Shown: positions 26,390 to 35,620, counted from the stretch's first letter. The stretch is 64,000 bases of DNA from JASHSH01 sp036490215 (GCA_036490215.1 DASXEH010000095.1:1-64000), one strand, 5' to 3'. Translations and numbers: made by a program. Notes: generated by a model from the sequence alone, not told the origin.

Positions 26390-26929
26390 TTAGTGCAGGC
26401 GCTCGATGTCCTTGATGGTCCGGTCGGCGAGGGCAGCGGCCTTTTCGGGCGTCATGCTCTCGGCGATCACTTTCCTCGCCGCGGCGATCGCGATATCCAC
26501 GGCCACGCTGCGCACTTCGCGGACGGCGTCGGTTTCGGCCTGGGCGATACGCGCCACGGCCTGCTGTTCGCGGCGCTTCAGAAGCTCGTCCAGGTCGCGC
26601 TTGCCGGTCGCGGTCAGGCGCTCGGCTTCGGCGCGGGCGGTGGCCAGCATGTCTTCCGCGTCGCGCTGCGCTTCACGCAGACGCTGCTGATGCTGGGCCA
26701 GCAAAGCCTGCGCTTCGGCATGAAGACGATGGGCTTCGTCGAGGCGGTGCTTGATCTCGTCGCGGCGGCCGTCGAGCATCTTCACGAGCGTCTTCGAGGC
26801 CGGCTTGTAGATCAGGATCGCGACGATGATGAAGGCAACCGCGACCCAGGTTTCGTTGTTGCTGAAGAAGCCACCAGAAGCGGCTTCGGTGGCGGCCTCG
26901 GCGGCCTGCGCGGCGGAAATCAACATCAC
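26390..26929 (-). CDS. atpF: F0F1 ATP synthase subunit b
   Basis: 179 residues: an N-terminal membrane helix (about 25-45, TWVAVAFIIVAILIYKP) followed by a long charged amphipathic helix rich in Arg, Glu, Ala and Gln, the peripheral stalk that holds F1 against rotation. The ATG overlaps the b' stop by 4 bp. It is the last gene of the operon, followed by a strong terminator. Confidence 0.93.
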   Translation of the reverse strand: MMLISAAQAAEAATEAASGGFFSNNETWVAVAFIIVAILIYKPASKTLVKMLDGRRDEIKHRLDEAHRLHAEAQALLAQHQQRLREAQRDAEDMLATARAEAERLTATGKRDLDELLKRREQQAVARIAQAETDAVREVRSVAVDIAIAAARKVIAESMTPEKAAALADRTIKDIERLH

Positions 26930-27420
26930 AGGCCCCCCTCGCTCATGGCCGAGCGCACCGCGGCGGCGGCACCGGTTTCGTCGATGGTCACATCGGCCAG
27001 CTTCAGCGCCGCGGCGCGCGCCAGGTCGGTGGCGATGGTCTGCACTTCGGCCAGAGCGGCTTTCTTCGATGCGGTGATGCGCGCCTCGCCGGCCTTGATC
27101 TGCTCGGCCAGCTTGTCGCCCAACGCCTTCTGCCGCTCTTCCGATTCCTTGATCAGGGCATCGGCCGCTTTACGCAGGAGCTCGCGCGAACCGTTGCGCG
27201 CCTCGGTCATCGACTTTTCGTAGGCGGCAATCGCCGCTTCCGCTTCGGCCTTGAGCGCCGTCGCGCGCCCGAGATCGTCGTCGATGCGACGCTGCCGTTC
27301 CTCAAGCACCCCACCGATCCGCGGCACGGCAATCAGCGAGATCACCGCATAGAGGGCGATGAAGGTGATCGCCAGCCATACGAGCTGGGTGGGGAACCAG
27401 GTAACGTCGAGCTGTGGCAT
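26926..27420 (-). CDS. atpF': F0F1 ATP synthase subunit b'
   Basis: 164 residues with one N-terminal membrane helix (VWLAITFIALYAVISLIAV) and a coiled-coil tail. The start MPQLDVTWFPTQLVWL is typical of the b' paralogue found in alphaproteobacteria, cyanobacteria and chloroplasts, where b and b' form a heterodimeric stator. It lies between atpE and atpF and overlaps atpF by 4 bp. Confidence 0.92.
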   Translation of the reverse strand: MPQLDVTWFPTQLVWLAITFIALYAVISLIAVPRIGGVLEERQRRIDDDLGRATALKAEAEAAIAAYEKSMTEARNGSRELLRKAADALIKESEERQKALGDKLAEQIKAGEARITASKKAALAEVQTIATDLARAAALKLADVTIDETGAAAAVRSAMSEGGL

Positions 27421-27485
27421 AGCGGCCTAACTGTCCTTGAAAAAGGTTCGGGCGGCCGAAGGAATTCGACCGCCCAGACGCGAAA

Positions 27486-27710
27486 TCAGGTGAACAGAAT
27501 CAGGAAGGCGATGGCCAGGGCGTAGAGCGCCACGGCTTCGACCAGCGCGAAGCCGATCCAGGTGTTGGTCTGCACGACGGTGCGGGCGGCCGGATTGCGG
27601 GCCACGGCCGAAATCCACGAACCCCATACGTTGCCGATACCGATACCGGCGCCGATCACGCCCATCGCGGCCAGACCGGCACCGATCATCTTTGCAGATT
27701 GCACGTCCAT
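27486..27710 (-). CDS. atpE: F0F1 ATP synthase subunit c
   Basis: 74 residues folding as a hairpin of two membrane helices. Helix 1 carries the glycine repeat GAGIGIGN, the loop is ARNPAA, and helix 2 has the proton-carrying glutamate (residue 58) in GFALVEAVALYAL. Multiple copies form the rotating c-ring. Glu rather than Asp is the usual state in alphaproteobacteria. It is separated from atpF' by 65 bp, the largest gap in the operon. Confidence 0.97.
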   Translation of the reverse strand: MDVQSAKMIGAGLAAMGVIGAGIGIGNVWGSWISAVARNPAARTVVQTNTWIGFALVEAVALYALAIAFLILFT

Positions 27711-27741
27711 TTTTGCTATCCCTTTCCGAAAGAAAAAGTCG

Positions 27742-28467
27742 TCAATGCATGTGGATGGCGTCGTTCAGGTAGATGCACGAGAGAATCGTGAACACATACG
27801 CCTGAAGGATCGCCACCAACAATTCGAGGAGGAAGATCGCGCCCATGAAGCCGATCGGCACGATGCCGATCACACCCAGCGCAACCACGAAGCTCGCGAG
27901 CAGCTGCAGCAGCACGTGGCCGACCAGCATGTTGATCGCCAGTCGCATCGCCAGGCTGAAGGGACGCGAGAAATAGGAGAGGATTTCGATCACGATCAGC
28001 AGCGGTGCTGCCACGATCGGCGTGCCTTCCGGCAGGAAGAGATGCAGATAGCCGAACCCGTGCCGGGCGAAACCGATGATCGTCACGCCGATGAACACCA
28101 CCAGCGCCAGGGCCACCGTCACGATGATGTGGCTGGTGAAGGTGAAAGTGTAGGGCACCAGGCCGATCAGGTTGCCGAACAGCAGGAACATGAACAGCGT
28201 GAAAATGAAGGGGAAATAGCGCCGGCCTTCCGATCCCACGGCATCGCGGATCATGTTGGCCGTGCCCTCGTACATCAGCTCGGCCACCGACTGCCAACGG
28301 CCCGGAACCATCGCCCGGCGGCGCACCGACAGGGTCAGGATCAGCCCAACGATAAGGGCCGCCACGACCATGAAGAATGCCGAGTTGGTGAAGGAGACAT
28401 CGACCCCGCCCACCTTGATGGGAATCCAGGGCACAATCTTGAATTGTTCGACCGGACTGACCGCCAT
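27742..28467 (-). CDS. atpB: F0F1 ATP synthase subunit a
   Basis: 241 residues with five or six membrane helices. The essential arginine is in FSLAMRLAINMLVGH; the C-terminal helix carries VAILQAYVFTILSCIYLNDAI. It forms the proton half-channels beside the c-ring. It follows atpI by 9 bp and precedes atpE by 31 bp. Confidence 0.96.
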   Translation of the reverse strand: MAVSPVEQFKIVPWIPIKVGGVDVSFTNSAFFMVVAALIVGLILTLSVRRRAMVPGRWQSVAELMYEGTANMIRDAVGSEGRRYFPFIFTLFMFLLFGNLIGLVPYTFTFTSHIIVTVALALVVFIGVTIIGFARHGFGYLHLFLPEGTPIVAAPLLIVIEILSYFSRPFSLAMRLAINMLVGHVLLQLLASFVVALGVIGIVPIGFMGAIFLLELLVAILQAYVFTILSCIYLNDAIHMH

Positions 28468-28476
28468 CCCCGCAAC

Positions 28477-28842
28477 CTACCGTTCTCGTTTGTCGCGCCG
28501 CCGAGAAGCGGCGCCGAAACCGACCGAATCATCCATGCCCGTTGCCGCGCGATAGGCGTTCAGAATTCCCGCGGCAGAGCCCAGGAAAAAGAACAGCACC
28601 ATCAGCCAAGGCTTGGTCCCCAGCCAGCGGTCGAGGCCCCATCCGATCGCCAGACCCACGCCCAATGCCGAAACCATCTCGACACCGATACGCATGCCCA
28701 GACCGAGGCCTGACCCTGGGCCGCCGCCACCACCGGTTCCCTCAGTCCGCGCTCCGCGTTCGCGCGCGGCGCGAATACGAGCGTCGAGATCGCTCAGGGA
28801 ACCTTCGTCGCGAGGCTCGGGATTCATGGATTCGTCGGCCAT
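28477..28842 (-). CDS. atpI: F0F1 ATP synthase accessory protein I
   Basis: About 121 residues with two membrane helices (MRIGVEMVSALGVGLAIG and PWLMVLFFFLGSAAGI) of the AtpI/AtpZ type. The N-terminal 55 residues are charged with a Gly-rich run. AtpI helps c-ring assembly or Mg uptake. I start at ATG 28842, with GGAAGG close upstream; a longer frame to 28893 has no such site. First gene of the F0 operon. Confidence 0.85.
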   Translation of the reverse strand: MADESMNPEPRDEGSLSDLDARIRAARERGARTEGTGGGGGPGSGLGLGMRIGVEMVSALGVGLAIGWGLDRWLGTKPWLMVLFFFLGSAAGILNAYRAATGMDDSVGFGAASRRRDKRER

Positions 28843-28907
28843 TTTCCGCCTTCCCCATGATCCCCGACTAGCGTCCACGTTGCCGTGGCGCAACCAAAGG
28901 CGGGCGC

Positions 28908-28936
28908 ACCTTAGGGCCGAGACTGGGGCGAGTCAA
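28908..28936 (-). promoter_or_regulatory. Candidate promoter of the F0 ATP synthase operon
   Basis: On the minus strand TTGACT (28936-28931) is followed after exactly 17 bp by TAAGGT (28913-28908), 65 bp before the atpI ATG. The -35 is good and the -10 weak, as is common in this class of bacteria. Confidence 0.45.
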
Positions 28937-28996
28937 GGGTGTGGAAGAAGGGAAATTATCCAATAGATCAAGGCGGTTGCGGGCCGCAGTTTCAGT

Positions 28997-29560
28997 CTAT
29001 TCCTTGACCGCCTTGGCCAGGTCGGCATTCAGCGCGGTCAGGGCGTCGATTAACGCTGCACGCGCCGCCGCCTGCTTTTCCGGCGGGTCCTTGCCTTCGG
29101 GGATATGGCGGAGCGATTCGAGCATGTCGCGCGCGGCCATGCGGACCTCGGGTTTGGCCTTGCTGCTGGCCGGCTCCTTGGCCATGGCGGTCACGTGGTC
29201 CATCTCCTCGGCGTCGTGATACTGGAACACGTCGGTCAGATAGGACTGCATCATCCTTCCGTCTTTATGGAAATAGCCGCCCAACCCCGGATCGCGGTCC
29301 GAGAGGGTGTTGAGCAGGCCCATCGAGAACATGCCGATGCGGAATTCCGAGACGTTCTTACCCGCCTTGGTATCGGCGATCATGCCGTTGATGGTCTGGG
29401 TGTCGGTTTTCAGCGTGTCGCGGAACTCGGCCGTATCCTCGTCCTCGTCGGCATTCTCTTCCGGCAGTGCATGGACGAGATAGGCGCCGCCGATGGCGAC
29501 GATGAGGGCGAACAGGGCGGCGATGAAATCGCGGGAACGGAAGAAGGTAGCAGTCGTCAT
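28997..29560 (-). CDS. Membrane-anchored protein of unknown function
   Basis: 187 residues. A single N-terminal hydrophobic segment (about 13-32, FIAALFALIVAIGGAYLVHA) is followed by an acidic patch (EENADEDEDTAEF) and a mostly helical soluble part with IGMFSMGLLNTLSDRDPG and YHDAEEMDHVTAMAKEPA. There is no cleavage motif, so it is probably an inner-membrane anchored protein with a periplasmic domain. I do not recognise a family. It is on the same strand between an MFS gene (54 bp upstream) and atpI (154 bp downstream, with its own promoter), so a link to either is only positional. Confidence 0.65.
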   Translation of the reverse strand: MTTATFFRSRDFIAALFALIVAIGGAYLVHALPEENADEDEDTAEFRDTLKTDTQTINGMIADTKAGKNVSEFRIGMFSMGLLNTLSDRDPGLGGYFHKDGRMMQSYLTDVFQYHDAEEMDHVTAMAKEPASSKAKPEVRMAARDMLESLRHIPEGKDPPEKQAAARAALIDALTALNADLAKAVKE

Positions 29561-29614
29561 GGGTGACTATCGTGCCCGTTCAGTGCGGCGGAATGAAGGC
29601 CGATTTGCACGTGG

Positions 29615-30787
29615 TCACGCGGCTTGCCGGCGGATCGCGAACAGGCAGGCCATCGCCGCGGCCGAGATGAGAATCAGCAGCACCGGTGCAAGCGCCCAGC
29701 CCAGCCCGTCGGTCCAGGCGGCGAAGATCGGCGGCCCGATCAAAGTGCCGCCGCTGCCAATCTGCATCAGCAGCCCGTTGATCGGCGCGAAGCGTTTCGG
29801 GTCGGGCTCGATGCGCGGGATCATCGCGTAGACCGCGGCCGGGATCAGCGCGCCGGTGATCATCGCCAAGGCCGATGCCGCGATCGCGACCGGTGTCGAC
29901 AGCGCGGGCGCGAAGATCAGAATCGACAGCAGCGCCGGCGCACTCAAGCCGATCCAGGCCAGCCGGATCGGCGCGACGCCTTTGCGCACCAGTGCGCCGG
30001 CAATCAGCGAACCGGGAATCGCCAGCATCGTCGTCAGCGCGATGGTGCGGCCGGCGGCGCCCACGCTCATGCCACGCGCCTCGGCCAGATAGGCGGGTTC
30101 GACGCCGGCGAAGACGATGAAGATGAAGGCGAAGACGCCGAAGCAGAACATCAGCAACAGCGGCGCTTTCATCCGGTAGATCGCCCAGACCGACAGATCC
30201 GAGTCGCTGGGCGCGGCACCTGGCGCCAAGCCGCGCAGCATGATCATCGAGACGACGCCGGCCAGTGCGGTCGCCGCCGTGTTCACCCAGAAGAGGCCGC
30301 GCCAGCCGATATCTGTGAGCAGCAGCGCCGACGCGCCTTCGGCCACCGCGATGCCGAGCGGCAAAAACGCGCCCCACAGCGCCAGCGCAAACGCACGGTC
30401 GCGATCGTTGGCCAGTTGGGCGATCAGCGGCGGGCAGGCGACAACGGTCGCGAGATAGCCGAGCCCTGACAGCGCGCGGATCGCCAGCAGCGCGCCGCCC
30501 GACTCCACGACGGCCGACAGCCCCGCCGCCACGGTCATCAGCGCCAGGCCGACGACAATCGCGCGCACCAGGCCGAAGCGGTTGGTCCAGTTGCCGGCCA
30601 CGGTGCCCAGCACGACCGAGACGAAAGTGATGCAGGAGAGGATCGCACTGACGAACGGCAGCGACAGATCGAGATCGTGCTGCAGCAGCGGCACCACAGG
30701 CGCGATCACGCCCACCTGAACCGCGGCAAGAATGCCGGCCAGATAGACGATCCCGAGGCGCTTCCATGGTGTCGGTGCGCTGGTCAT
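29615..30787 (-). CDS. MFS transporter (CynX/NimT-like)
   Basis: About 390 residues with 12 hydrophobic segments and the MFS signature loop GNWTNRFGLVRA between helices 2 and 3. A long charged loop separates the two halves. It looks like a member of the CynX/NimT-type group of exporters or anion carriers; the substrate cannot be read. I start at ATG 30787 (MTSAPTPWKRLGIVYL); the open frame reaches further upstream into repeat-rich sequence that codes for nothing sensible. Confidence 0.78.
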   Translation of the reverse strand: MTSAPTPWKRLGIVYLAGILAAVQVGVIAPVVPLLQHDLDLSLPFVSAILSCITFVSVVLGTVAGNWTNRFGLVRAIVVGLALMTVAAGLSAVVESGGALLAIRALSGLGYLATVVACPPLIAQLANDRDRAFALALWGAFLPLGIAVAEGASALLLTDIGWRGLFWVNTAATALAGVVSMIMLRGLAPGAAPSDSDLSVWAIYRMKAPLLLMFCFGVFAFIFIVFAGVEPAYLAEARGMSVGAAGRTIALTTMLAIPGSLIAGALVRKGVAPIRLAWIGLSAPALLSILIFAPALSTPVAIAASALAMITGALIPAAVYAMIPRIEPDPKRFAPINGLLMQIGSGGTLIGPPIFAAWTDGLGWALAPVLLILISAAAMACLFAIRRQAA

Positions 30788-30814
30788 GGCGCGATTGCTG
30801 CTCCCCCTAAAAAG

Positions 30815-30932
30815 CGTCATGGCCGGGTGTGACCCGGCCATCCGCGATTTTTCCGTTCTTACGGCCCTCACCCTCCCGCTGGCGCGGGTCCCTCCCTCTC
30901 CCGCACGCGGGAGAGGGGCAGGGGTGAGGGCG
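30815..30932. repeat. Two adjacent palindromic repeat elements
   Basis: A GTCATGGCCGGG...CCCGGCCATCC hairpin at 30815-30845 belongs to the family seen at four other sites in the window. It is followed at 30865-30932 by a different element with arms CCCTCACCC...GGGTGAGGG and inner CTCCCG/CGGGAG stems. Both lie between the MFS start and the end of ilvC. Confidence 0.7.
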
Positions 30933-30944
30933 TTCTCCGCGAAG

Positions 30945-31964
30945 TCAATTCTTCGCCTTGTCCACCAGCTTGTTCTTGGCGATCCACGGCATCATACCGC
31001 GCAGCTTCACGCCGATTTCCTCGATCGGATGGGCGGCGTAGTTGCGGCGCATCGCCTTGAACGAGGGCTGGCCCGACTTGCATTCAGTGATCCACTTCGA
31101 GGTGAAGCGGCCCGACTGGATGTCGGCCAGGATGCGCTTCATCTCGGCCTTGGTCTCGTCGGTCACGACGCGCGGGCCCGAGGTGTAGTCGCCGTACTCG
31201 GCCGTGTTGGAGATCGAGTAGCGCATATTGGCCATGCCGCCTTCGTAGATCAGATCCACGATCAGCTTCACTTCGTGCAGGCATTCGAAATAGGCCATCT
31301 CGGGCGCGTAGCCGGCTTCGACCAGCGTCTCGAAACCCGCCTGGATCAGATGGGTGAGGCCGCCGCAGAGAACGGCCTGTTCGCCGAACAGATCGGTCTC
31401 GCACTCTTCCTTGAAATCGGTCTCGATGATGCCGGCGCGGCCACCGCCGATCGCCGAGGCATAGGAGAGCGCGACTTCGAGCGCGTTGCCCGAGGGGTTC
31501 TGCGCCACCGCCACCAGGCAGGGCACGCCGCCGCCGCGCTGGTATTCGCTGCGCACCGTGTGGCCAGGGCCCTTCGGCGCGATCATGAACACGTCGATGT
31601 CGGGCCGCGGTTCGATCAGCTTGAAGTGCACGTTTAGGCCATGGGCGAAAGCCAGCGCCGAGCCGGGGCGCAGGTTGTCCTTCAGCTCGTTGGTGTAGAT
31701 GTCGGCCTGCAGCTCGTCGGGGGCGAGGATCATCACCACATCGGCCCATTTGGCGGCATCGGAGGGCGACATCACCTTCAGCTTCTCGCCTTCGGCCTTC
31801 TTGATGGTGGCCGAGCCGGGACGCAGCGCGACGGCAACGTCTTTGACGCCCGAATCGCGCAGGTTGAGCGTGTGGGCATGACCCTGGCTGCCGTAGCCAA
31901 CGATGGCCACTTTCTTGCCCTTGATCAGATTAACGTCGGCATCCCGGTCGTAATAAACGCGCAT
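30945..31964 (-). CDS. ilvC: Ketol-acid reductoisomerase (NADP+)
   Basis: 339 residues, class I (short) KARI. The N-terminal Rossmann domain has VAIVGYGSQGHAHTLNLRDSG and the cofactor loop LRPGSATIKKAE; the C-terminal knotted domain has the Mg-binding acidic residues in TDLFGEQAVLCGG and ECLHEVKLIVDLIYEGG. It converts acetolactate to dihydroxyisovalerate in valine, leucine and isoleucine synthesis. I start at ATG 31964 because AGGAGAAGG lies just upstream. It is separated from ilvN by a palindromic repeat, so it may be transcribed apart or with differing mRNA stability. Confidence 0.97.
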   Translation of the reverse strand: MRVYYDRDADVNLIKGKKVAIVGYGSQGHAHTLNLRDSGVKDVAVALRPGSATIKKAEGEKLKVMSPSDAAKWADVVMILAPDELQADIYTNELKDNLRPGSALAFAHGLNVHFKLIEPRPDIDVFMIAPKGPGHTVRSEYQRGGGVPCLVAVAQNPSGNALEVALSYASAIGGGRAGIIETDFKEECETDLFGEQAVLCGGLTHLIQAGFETLVEAGYAPEMAYFECLHEVKLIVDLIYEGGMANMRYSISNTAEYGDYTSGPRVVTDETKAEMKRILADIQSGRFTSKWITECKSGQPSFKAMRRNYAAHPIEEIGVKLRGMMPWIAKNKLVDKAKN

Positions 31965-32001
31965 GGTCTTAAGTCCTTCTCCTGGCATTCCATATTCAGT
32001 T

Positions 32002-32103
32002 CGTCATGCCCGGACACGGGAGCTGTGCTCTCCGTCCGGGCATCCACGTCTTGGATTCGTATCGCGAAAGACGTGGATCGCCGGGTCAAGCCCGGCGATG
32101 ACG
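32002..32103. repeat. Palindromic repeat pair, GTCATGCCCGG family, between ilvN and ilvC
   Basis: Two units face each other: CGTCATGCCCGGA...CCGGGCATCCACGTCTT and AAGACGTGGATCGCCGGG...CCCGGCGATGACG. The same paired layout recurs at 36538, 50332 and 57267. Confidence 0.8.
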
Positions 32104-32142
32104 GGTTCAAATGAGTTGGGCTCGTCTCCCTGCGACCACCCT

Positions 32143-32658
32143 TTAAATCGGTTCGGCGCCGCGCGCAATGGCGACGACCCCGGTGCGGGATACGTCGGTC
32201 AGGCCCAGCGGCCGCATCAGCTCGATGAAGGCGTTGATCTTCTCGGTCGAGCCGGAAATCTCGAAGACAAAGGAACTATTGGTGGAATCGATGGCGCGCG
32301 CCCGGAAAATGTCGGCGATGCGCAAGCTTTCCACCCGCTTGTCGCCCGTGCTGGCCACCTTGATCAACGCCAGTTCGCGTTCGACCGAAGGTCCGTCCAT
32401 GGTCAGATCGTGCACCTTGTGGACCGGCACCAGACGGGCCAGCTGCGCCTTGATCTGCTCGATCACCATCGGCGTGCCCGAGGTGACGACGGTGATGCGC
32501 GAAAGTCTTTCCGCCGCATTCACCTGGGCCACCGTCAGGCTTTCGATGTTGTAGCCGCGGCCCGAGAACAAGCCGACGACGCGCGCCAGGATGCCGGGTT
32601 CGTTGTCGACCAGCACAGCGATCGTATGGAAGCGCACGTTTTCCTTGGGGGCAGTCAC
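32143..32658 (-). CDS. ilvN: Acetolactate synthase small (regulatory) subunit
   Basis: 171 residues with an N-terminal ACT domain (FHTIAVLVDNEPGILARVVGLF written in part: LVDNEPGILARVVG) and a C-terminal ALS_ss domain. It binds valine for feedback inhibition and activates the large subunit. Length is typical of alphaproteobacterial IlvH/IlvN. It follows the large subunit by 51 bp on the same strand. Confidence 0.95.
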   Translation of the reverse strand: MTAPKENVRFHTIAVLVDNEPGILARVVGLFSGRGYNIESLTVAQVNAAERLSRITVVTSGTPMVIEQIKAQLARLVPVHKVHDLTMDGPSVERELALIKVASTGDKRVESLRIADIFRARAIDSTNSSFVFEISGSTEKINAFIELMRPLGLTDVSRTGVVAIARGAEPI

Positions 32659-32709
32659 AGGCGTTCTCGCGGTCAGAGGAAGAAAAAGAGGCGTCGGCGG
32701 CTGACGGGA

Positions 32710-34485
32710 TTAGACCAATACCATCCCGTCTTCGTCGGCGTTGCTGCTGCCGGCTTTCTCACCGGGGCCCAGCAGCATCTCGTTATGGGCGGCACCCGAT
32801 GGAATCATCGGGAAGACGTTCTCGGCCGGATCGACGCGGCAATCGACGATCATCGGCTTGGGCGAGGCGATCATCGCCTTGATCCCGTCGTCGAGCTGGC
32901 TCGGCTTGTCGATGCGCAGGCCTTCGGCGCCAAACGCTGCGGCCAGCTTCACGAAGTCGGGCAGCGACGAGGAATAGCTCTCCGAGTAGCGGCCTTCGTA
33001 TTGAAGCTCCTGCCACTGGCGCACCATGCCCATATATTGATTGTTTAGGATGAACACCTTCACCGGCAGGCGATACTGCGCCAGCGTGCTCATCTCCTGA
33101 ATGTTCATCAGGATCGAGGCTTCGCCGGCGATGTCGATCACCAGCGATTTCGGATGCGCGATCTGCACGCCCATCGCGGCCGGCAGGCCATAGCCCATCG
33201 TGCCCAACCCGCCCGAGGTCATGAAGCGATTCGGCGCGTCGAACTTGAACAGCTGCGCCGCCCACATCTGATGCTGGCCGACTTCGGTGGTGATGTAGCA
33301 ATCCTTGCCGCGCGTCAGCGCGTACAGACGCTCGATGGCATGCTGCGGTTTGATCAGCTTGGTCGACGGGACATAGCCAAGGCTGTCCTTGGTGCGCCAG
33401 CGATTGATCTCGGCCCACCAGGCTTTCAGTGCTTTACCGTCGTTGGAAACCTTCTCGGCCTTCCACGCCTTGGTCAGCTCTTCGAGCGCCGTGCCGGCAT
33501 CGCCCAGCACCGCCACATCGACCGGCACGTTCTTGTTGATCGACGACGGATCGATGTCGATCTGGATCTTCTTCGAGTTGGGTGCGAAGGCCGACAGACG
33601 GCCCGTCACGCGATCGTCGAAACGCGCGCCCACCGCGATCATCAAATCGCAGTCATGCATTGCCCAATTCGCTTCGTAGGTGCCGTGCATGCCCACCAGG
33701 CCGATCGACTGCTTGTCGGTGCCGGGGAACGCGCCCAAGCCCATCAGCGTCTGGGTGCAAGGGAAACCGGTCTGGCGCACCAAAGCAGTCAGCGCCTTGG
33801 CCGCATCGGGGCCGGAATTGACCACGCCGCCGCCGACATAGAAGAGCGGCTTCTTCGCCTTGGCCATCAGCTTGGCGGCCTGTTCGATCGCTTTCGCTTC
33901 CGGCTTCACGCGCGGGCGATAGCTCTTATGGCCTTGCTTCGCCGGGCCCTGATAGGGGCCGGTGCCGATCAGGATGTCTTTCGGCAGATCGATCACCACC
34001 GGGCCGGGGCGGCCGGTGCTGGCGACATAGAACGCTTCGTGCATCACACGCGCGAGGTCGTTGATGTCCTTCACCAGGTAATTGTGCTTGGTGCAGGGCC
34101 GGGTGATGCCGGTGGTGTCGGCCTCTTGGAACGCGTCATTGCCGATCAGATGGGTCGGCACCTGACCCGTGAGGCAGACGACCGGGATCGAGTCGCACAG
34201 CGCATCGAGCAGGCCGGTCACCGCATTGGTGGCGCCGGGGCCCGAGGTCACCAGCACAACGCCGACCTTGCCGGTCGAGCGCGCATAGCCTTCGGCCGCA
34301 TGCACGGCCGCCTGCTCATGGCGCACCAGGATGTGGCGCAGCCGGTTCTGCTTGAAGATTTCGTCATACAGGGGCAGTACCGCGCCGCCCGGATAGCCGA
34401 AAATCACCTCGACGCCCTGTTCGACCAGAGCCCGGAGAATGATCTGCGATCCGTTCAAAGCGTCCTGACGCGTGTCCTGTCCCAT
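32710..34485 (-). CDS. ilvB: Acetolactate synthase large subunit
   Basis: 591 residues with the three thiamine-diphosphate enzyme domains: PYR domain (VIFGYPGGAVLPLYDE with the catalytic Glu in RHEQAAVHAAEG), central FAD domain, and PP domain (TSGGLGTMGYGLPAAMG, then GEASILMNIQEM...NNQYMGMVRQW as the cofactor-binding motif). It condenses pyruvates to acetolactate, the first step of branched-chain amino acid synthesis. The usual GDG is GEA, which is common in alphaproteobacterial IlvI proteins. No leader peptide with Leu/Val/Ile codons is obvious in the 92 bp upstream. Confidence 0.96.
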   Translation of the reverse strand: MGQDTRQDALNGSQIILRALVEQGVEVIFGYPGGAVLPLYDEIFKQNRLRHILVRHEQAAVHAAEGYARSTGKVGVVLVTSGPGATNAVTGLLDALCDSIPVVCLTGQVPTHLIGNDAFQEADTTGITRPCTKHNYLVKDINDLARVMHEAFYVASTGRPGPVVIDLPKDILIGTGPYQGPAKQGHKSYRPRVKPEAKAIEQAAKLMAKAKKPLFYVGGGVVNSGPDAAKALTALVRQTGFPCTQTLMGLGAFPGTDKQSIGLVGMHGTYEANWAMHDCDLMIAVGARFDDRVTGRLSAFAPNSKKIQIDIDPSSINKNVPVDVAVLGDAGTALEELTKAWKAEKVSNDGKALKAWWAEINRWRTKDSLGYVPSTKLIKPQHAIERLYALTRGKDCYITTEVGQHQMWAAQLFKFDAPNRFMTSGGLGTMGYGLPAAMGVQIAHPKSLVIDIAGEASILMNIQEMSTLAQYRLPVKVFILNNQYMGMVRQWQELQYEGRYSESYSSSLPDFVKLAAAFGAEGLRIDKPSQLDDGIKAMIASPKPMIVDCRVDPAENVFPMIPSGAAHNEMLLGPGEKAGSSNADEDGMVLV

Positions 34486-34577
34486 TTTTAGGCATCCATA
34501 AAAGGCTTCCAGCCCTGTGCCGCAAGCATTCGCTGCACTGCAACATGGCCGGCGAAAGCGCCAAACCTAGACTCGAC

Positions 34578-35564
34578 TTATCCCCCGGTCAATAGAAACT
34601 CGCGAATTTTCGTAAAGATTTCGTTGCCAAGGCTTTCCGAAAATTGCGCGTTAACAATTTCGTCAGGGGACCATTGATGGCGGAACCAGGTGAACTGCCG
34701 TTTGGCGTATTGGCGGGTGGCGGCCTGGGCTTGGGTGATGGCGTCGGTCAGGGACAGCGTGCCGGCGAGGTGGGCGGCGAGTTCGGGCACGCCCAGGCTC
34801 TTCATCACCGGCAGATCCGTGTTGAGGTTTCGCGCAACCAGGGCGCGCACCTCGTCAAGCGCACCGCGGTCGATCATCGTCGTGAACCGCGCGTCGCAGG
34901 CGGCGTAAAGCGCGGCGCGTGGCGGCGCGACGAAGATCGAAAAATGCGGCACAGCAAGTCCGCCTTCCCGCGGTGCCGCCTGCCAGTCGAGCAGCGACCG
35001 CCCGGTCGCTTCGAGCACCTCCCAGGCCCGCATCAGGCGTTGGCTGTCGGACGGGCGCAGTTTCGCAGCAATGGCCGGGTCGCGCGCTGCCAGTTTTTGA
35101 TGGAAAGCCGGTACACCGATCTCACGGCACAGTGCGCGCGTGGCTTCACGCACCGGTTGTGGCACATCGGGAATCGGCGCGATGCCGTCGATCAGCGTGC
35201 GCAGATAAAGCCCCGTACCGCCGACCACCACCGGTATGCGATTCGCAGTCCAGGCTTCGGCGCAGGCTGCGACGGCGAGGGTCTGCCAGCGTCCGGCGGA
35301 ACAGGCTTCTTCGGGCGGGATGATGCCGAAAAGCCTGTGCGGCGCGCGTTTCTCGTCTTCGGCACCCGGCCGGTTGGTCAGGATCGACAGGCCATCATAG
35401 ACCTGCATCGAATCCGCATTGATCACCGTGCCGGCGAAACGCTCGGCGATCGACACGGCCAAGGCCGACTTGCCCGACGCCGTCGGCCCGCCGATCACGA
35501 TCAGTTTGCGATCCGGGCGTTTGCGATCCACGTTTTCGGCCGCGTTTTCCATCGCTGCTACCAT
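34578..35564 (-). CDS. miaA: tRNA dimethylallyltransferase
   Basis: About 328 residues. The P-loop is IGGPTASGKSALAVSIA, followed by NADSMQVYDGL, LTNRPGAEDE and VVGGTGLYLRTLIDG, all MiaA signatures; QYAKRQFTWFRHQ is near the C-terminus. It adds a dimethylallyl group to A37 of tRNAs reading UNN codons. I use ATG 35564 (35552 is another in-frame ATG); a TTG-initiated longer form would overlap serB. Divergent from serB, upstream of ilvB on the same strand. Confidence 0.93.
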   Translation of the reverse strand: MVAAMENAAENVDRKRPDRKLIVIGGPTASGKSALAVSIAERFAGTVINADSMQVYDGLSILTNRPGAEDEKRAPHRLFGIIPPEEACSAGRWQTLAVAACAEAWTANRIPVVVGGTGLYLRTLIDGIAPIPDVPQPVREATRALCREIGVPAFHQKLAARDPAIAAKLRPSDSQRLMRAWEVLEATGRSLLDWQAAPREGGLAVPHFSIFVAPPRAALYAACDARFTTMIDRGALDEVRALVARNLNTDLPVMKSLGVPELAAHLAGTLSLTDAITQAQAATRQYAKRQFTWFRHQWSPDEIVNAQFSESLGNEIFTKIREFLLTGG

Positions 35565-35620
35565 CGCGCAGCGGGGCGCCCTTGCCAACGCGGCTGTGTG
35601 ACGCGTAGAAAACAGTGGCA

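Noticed and set aside
30815..30932. CRISPR-like array
   Set aside because: The repeats are single facing palindromes of different families without regular spacers, and no cas genes are present.
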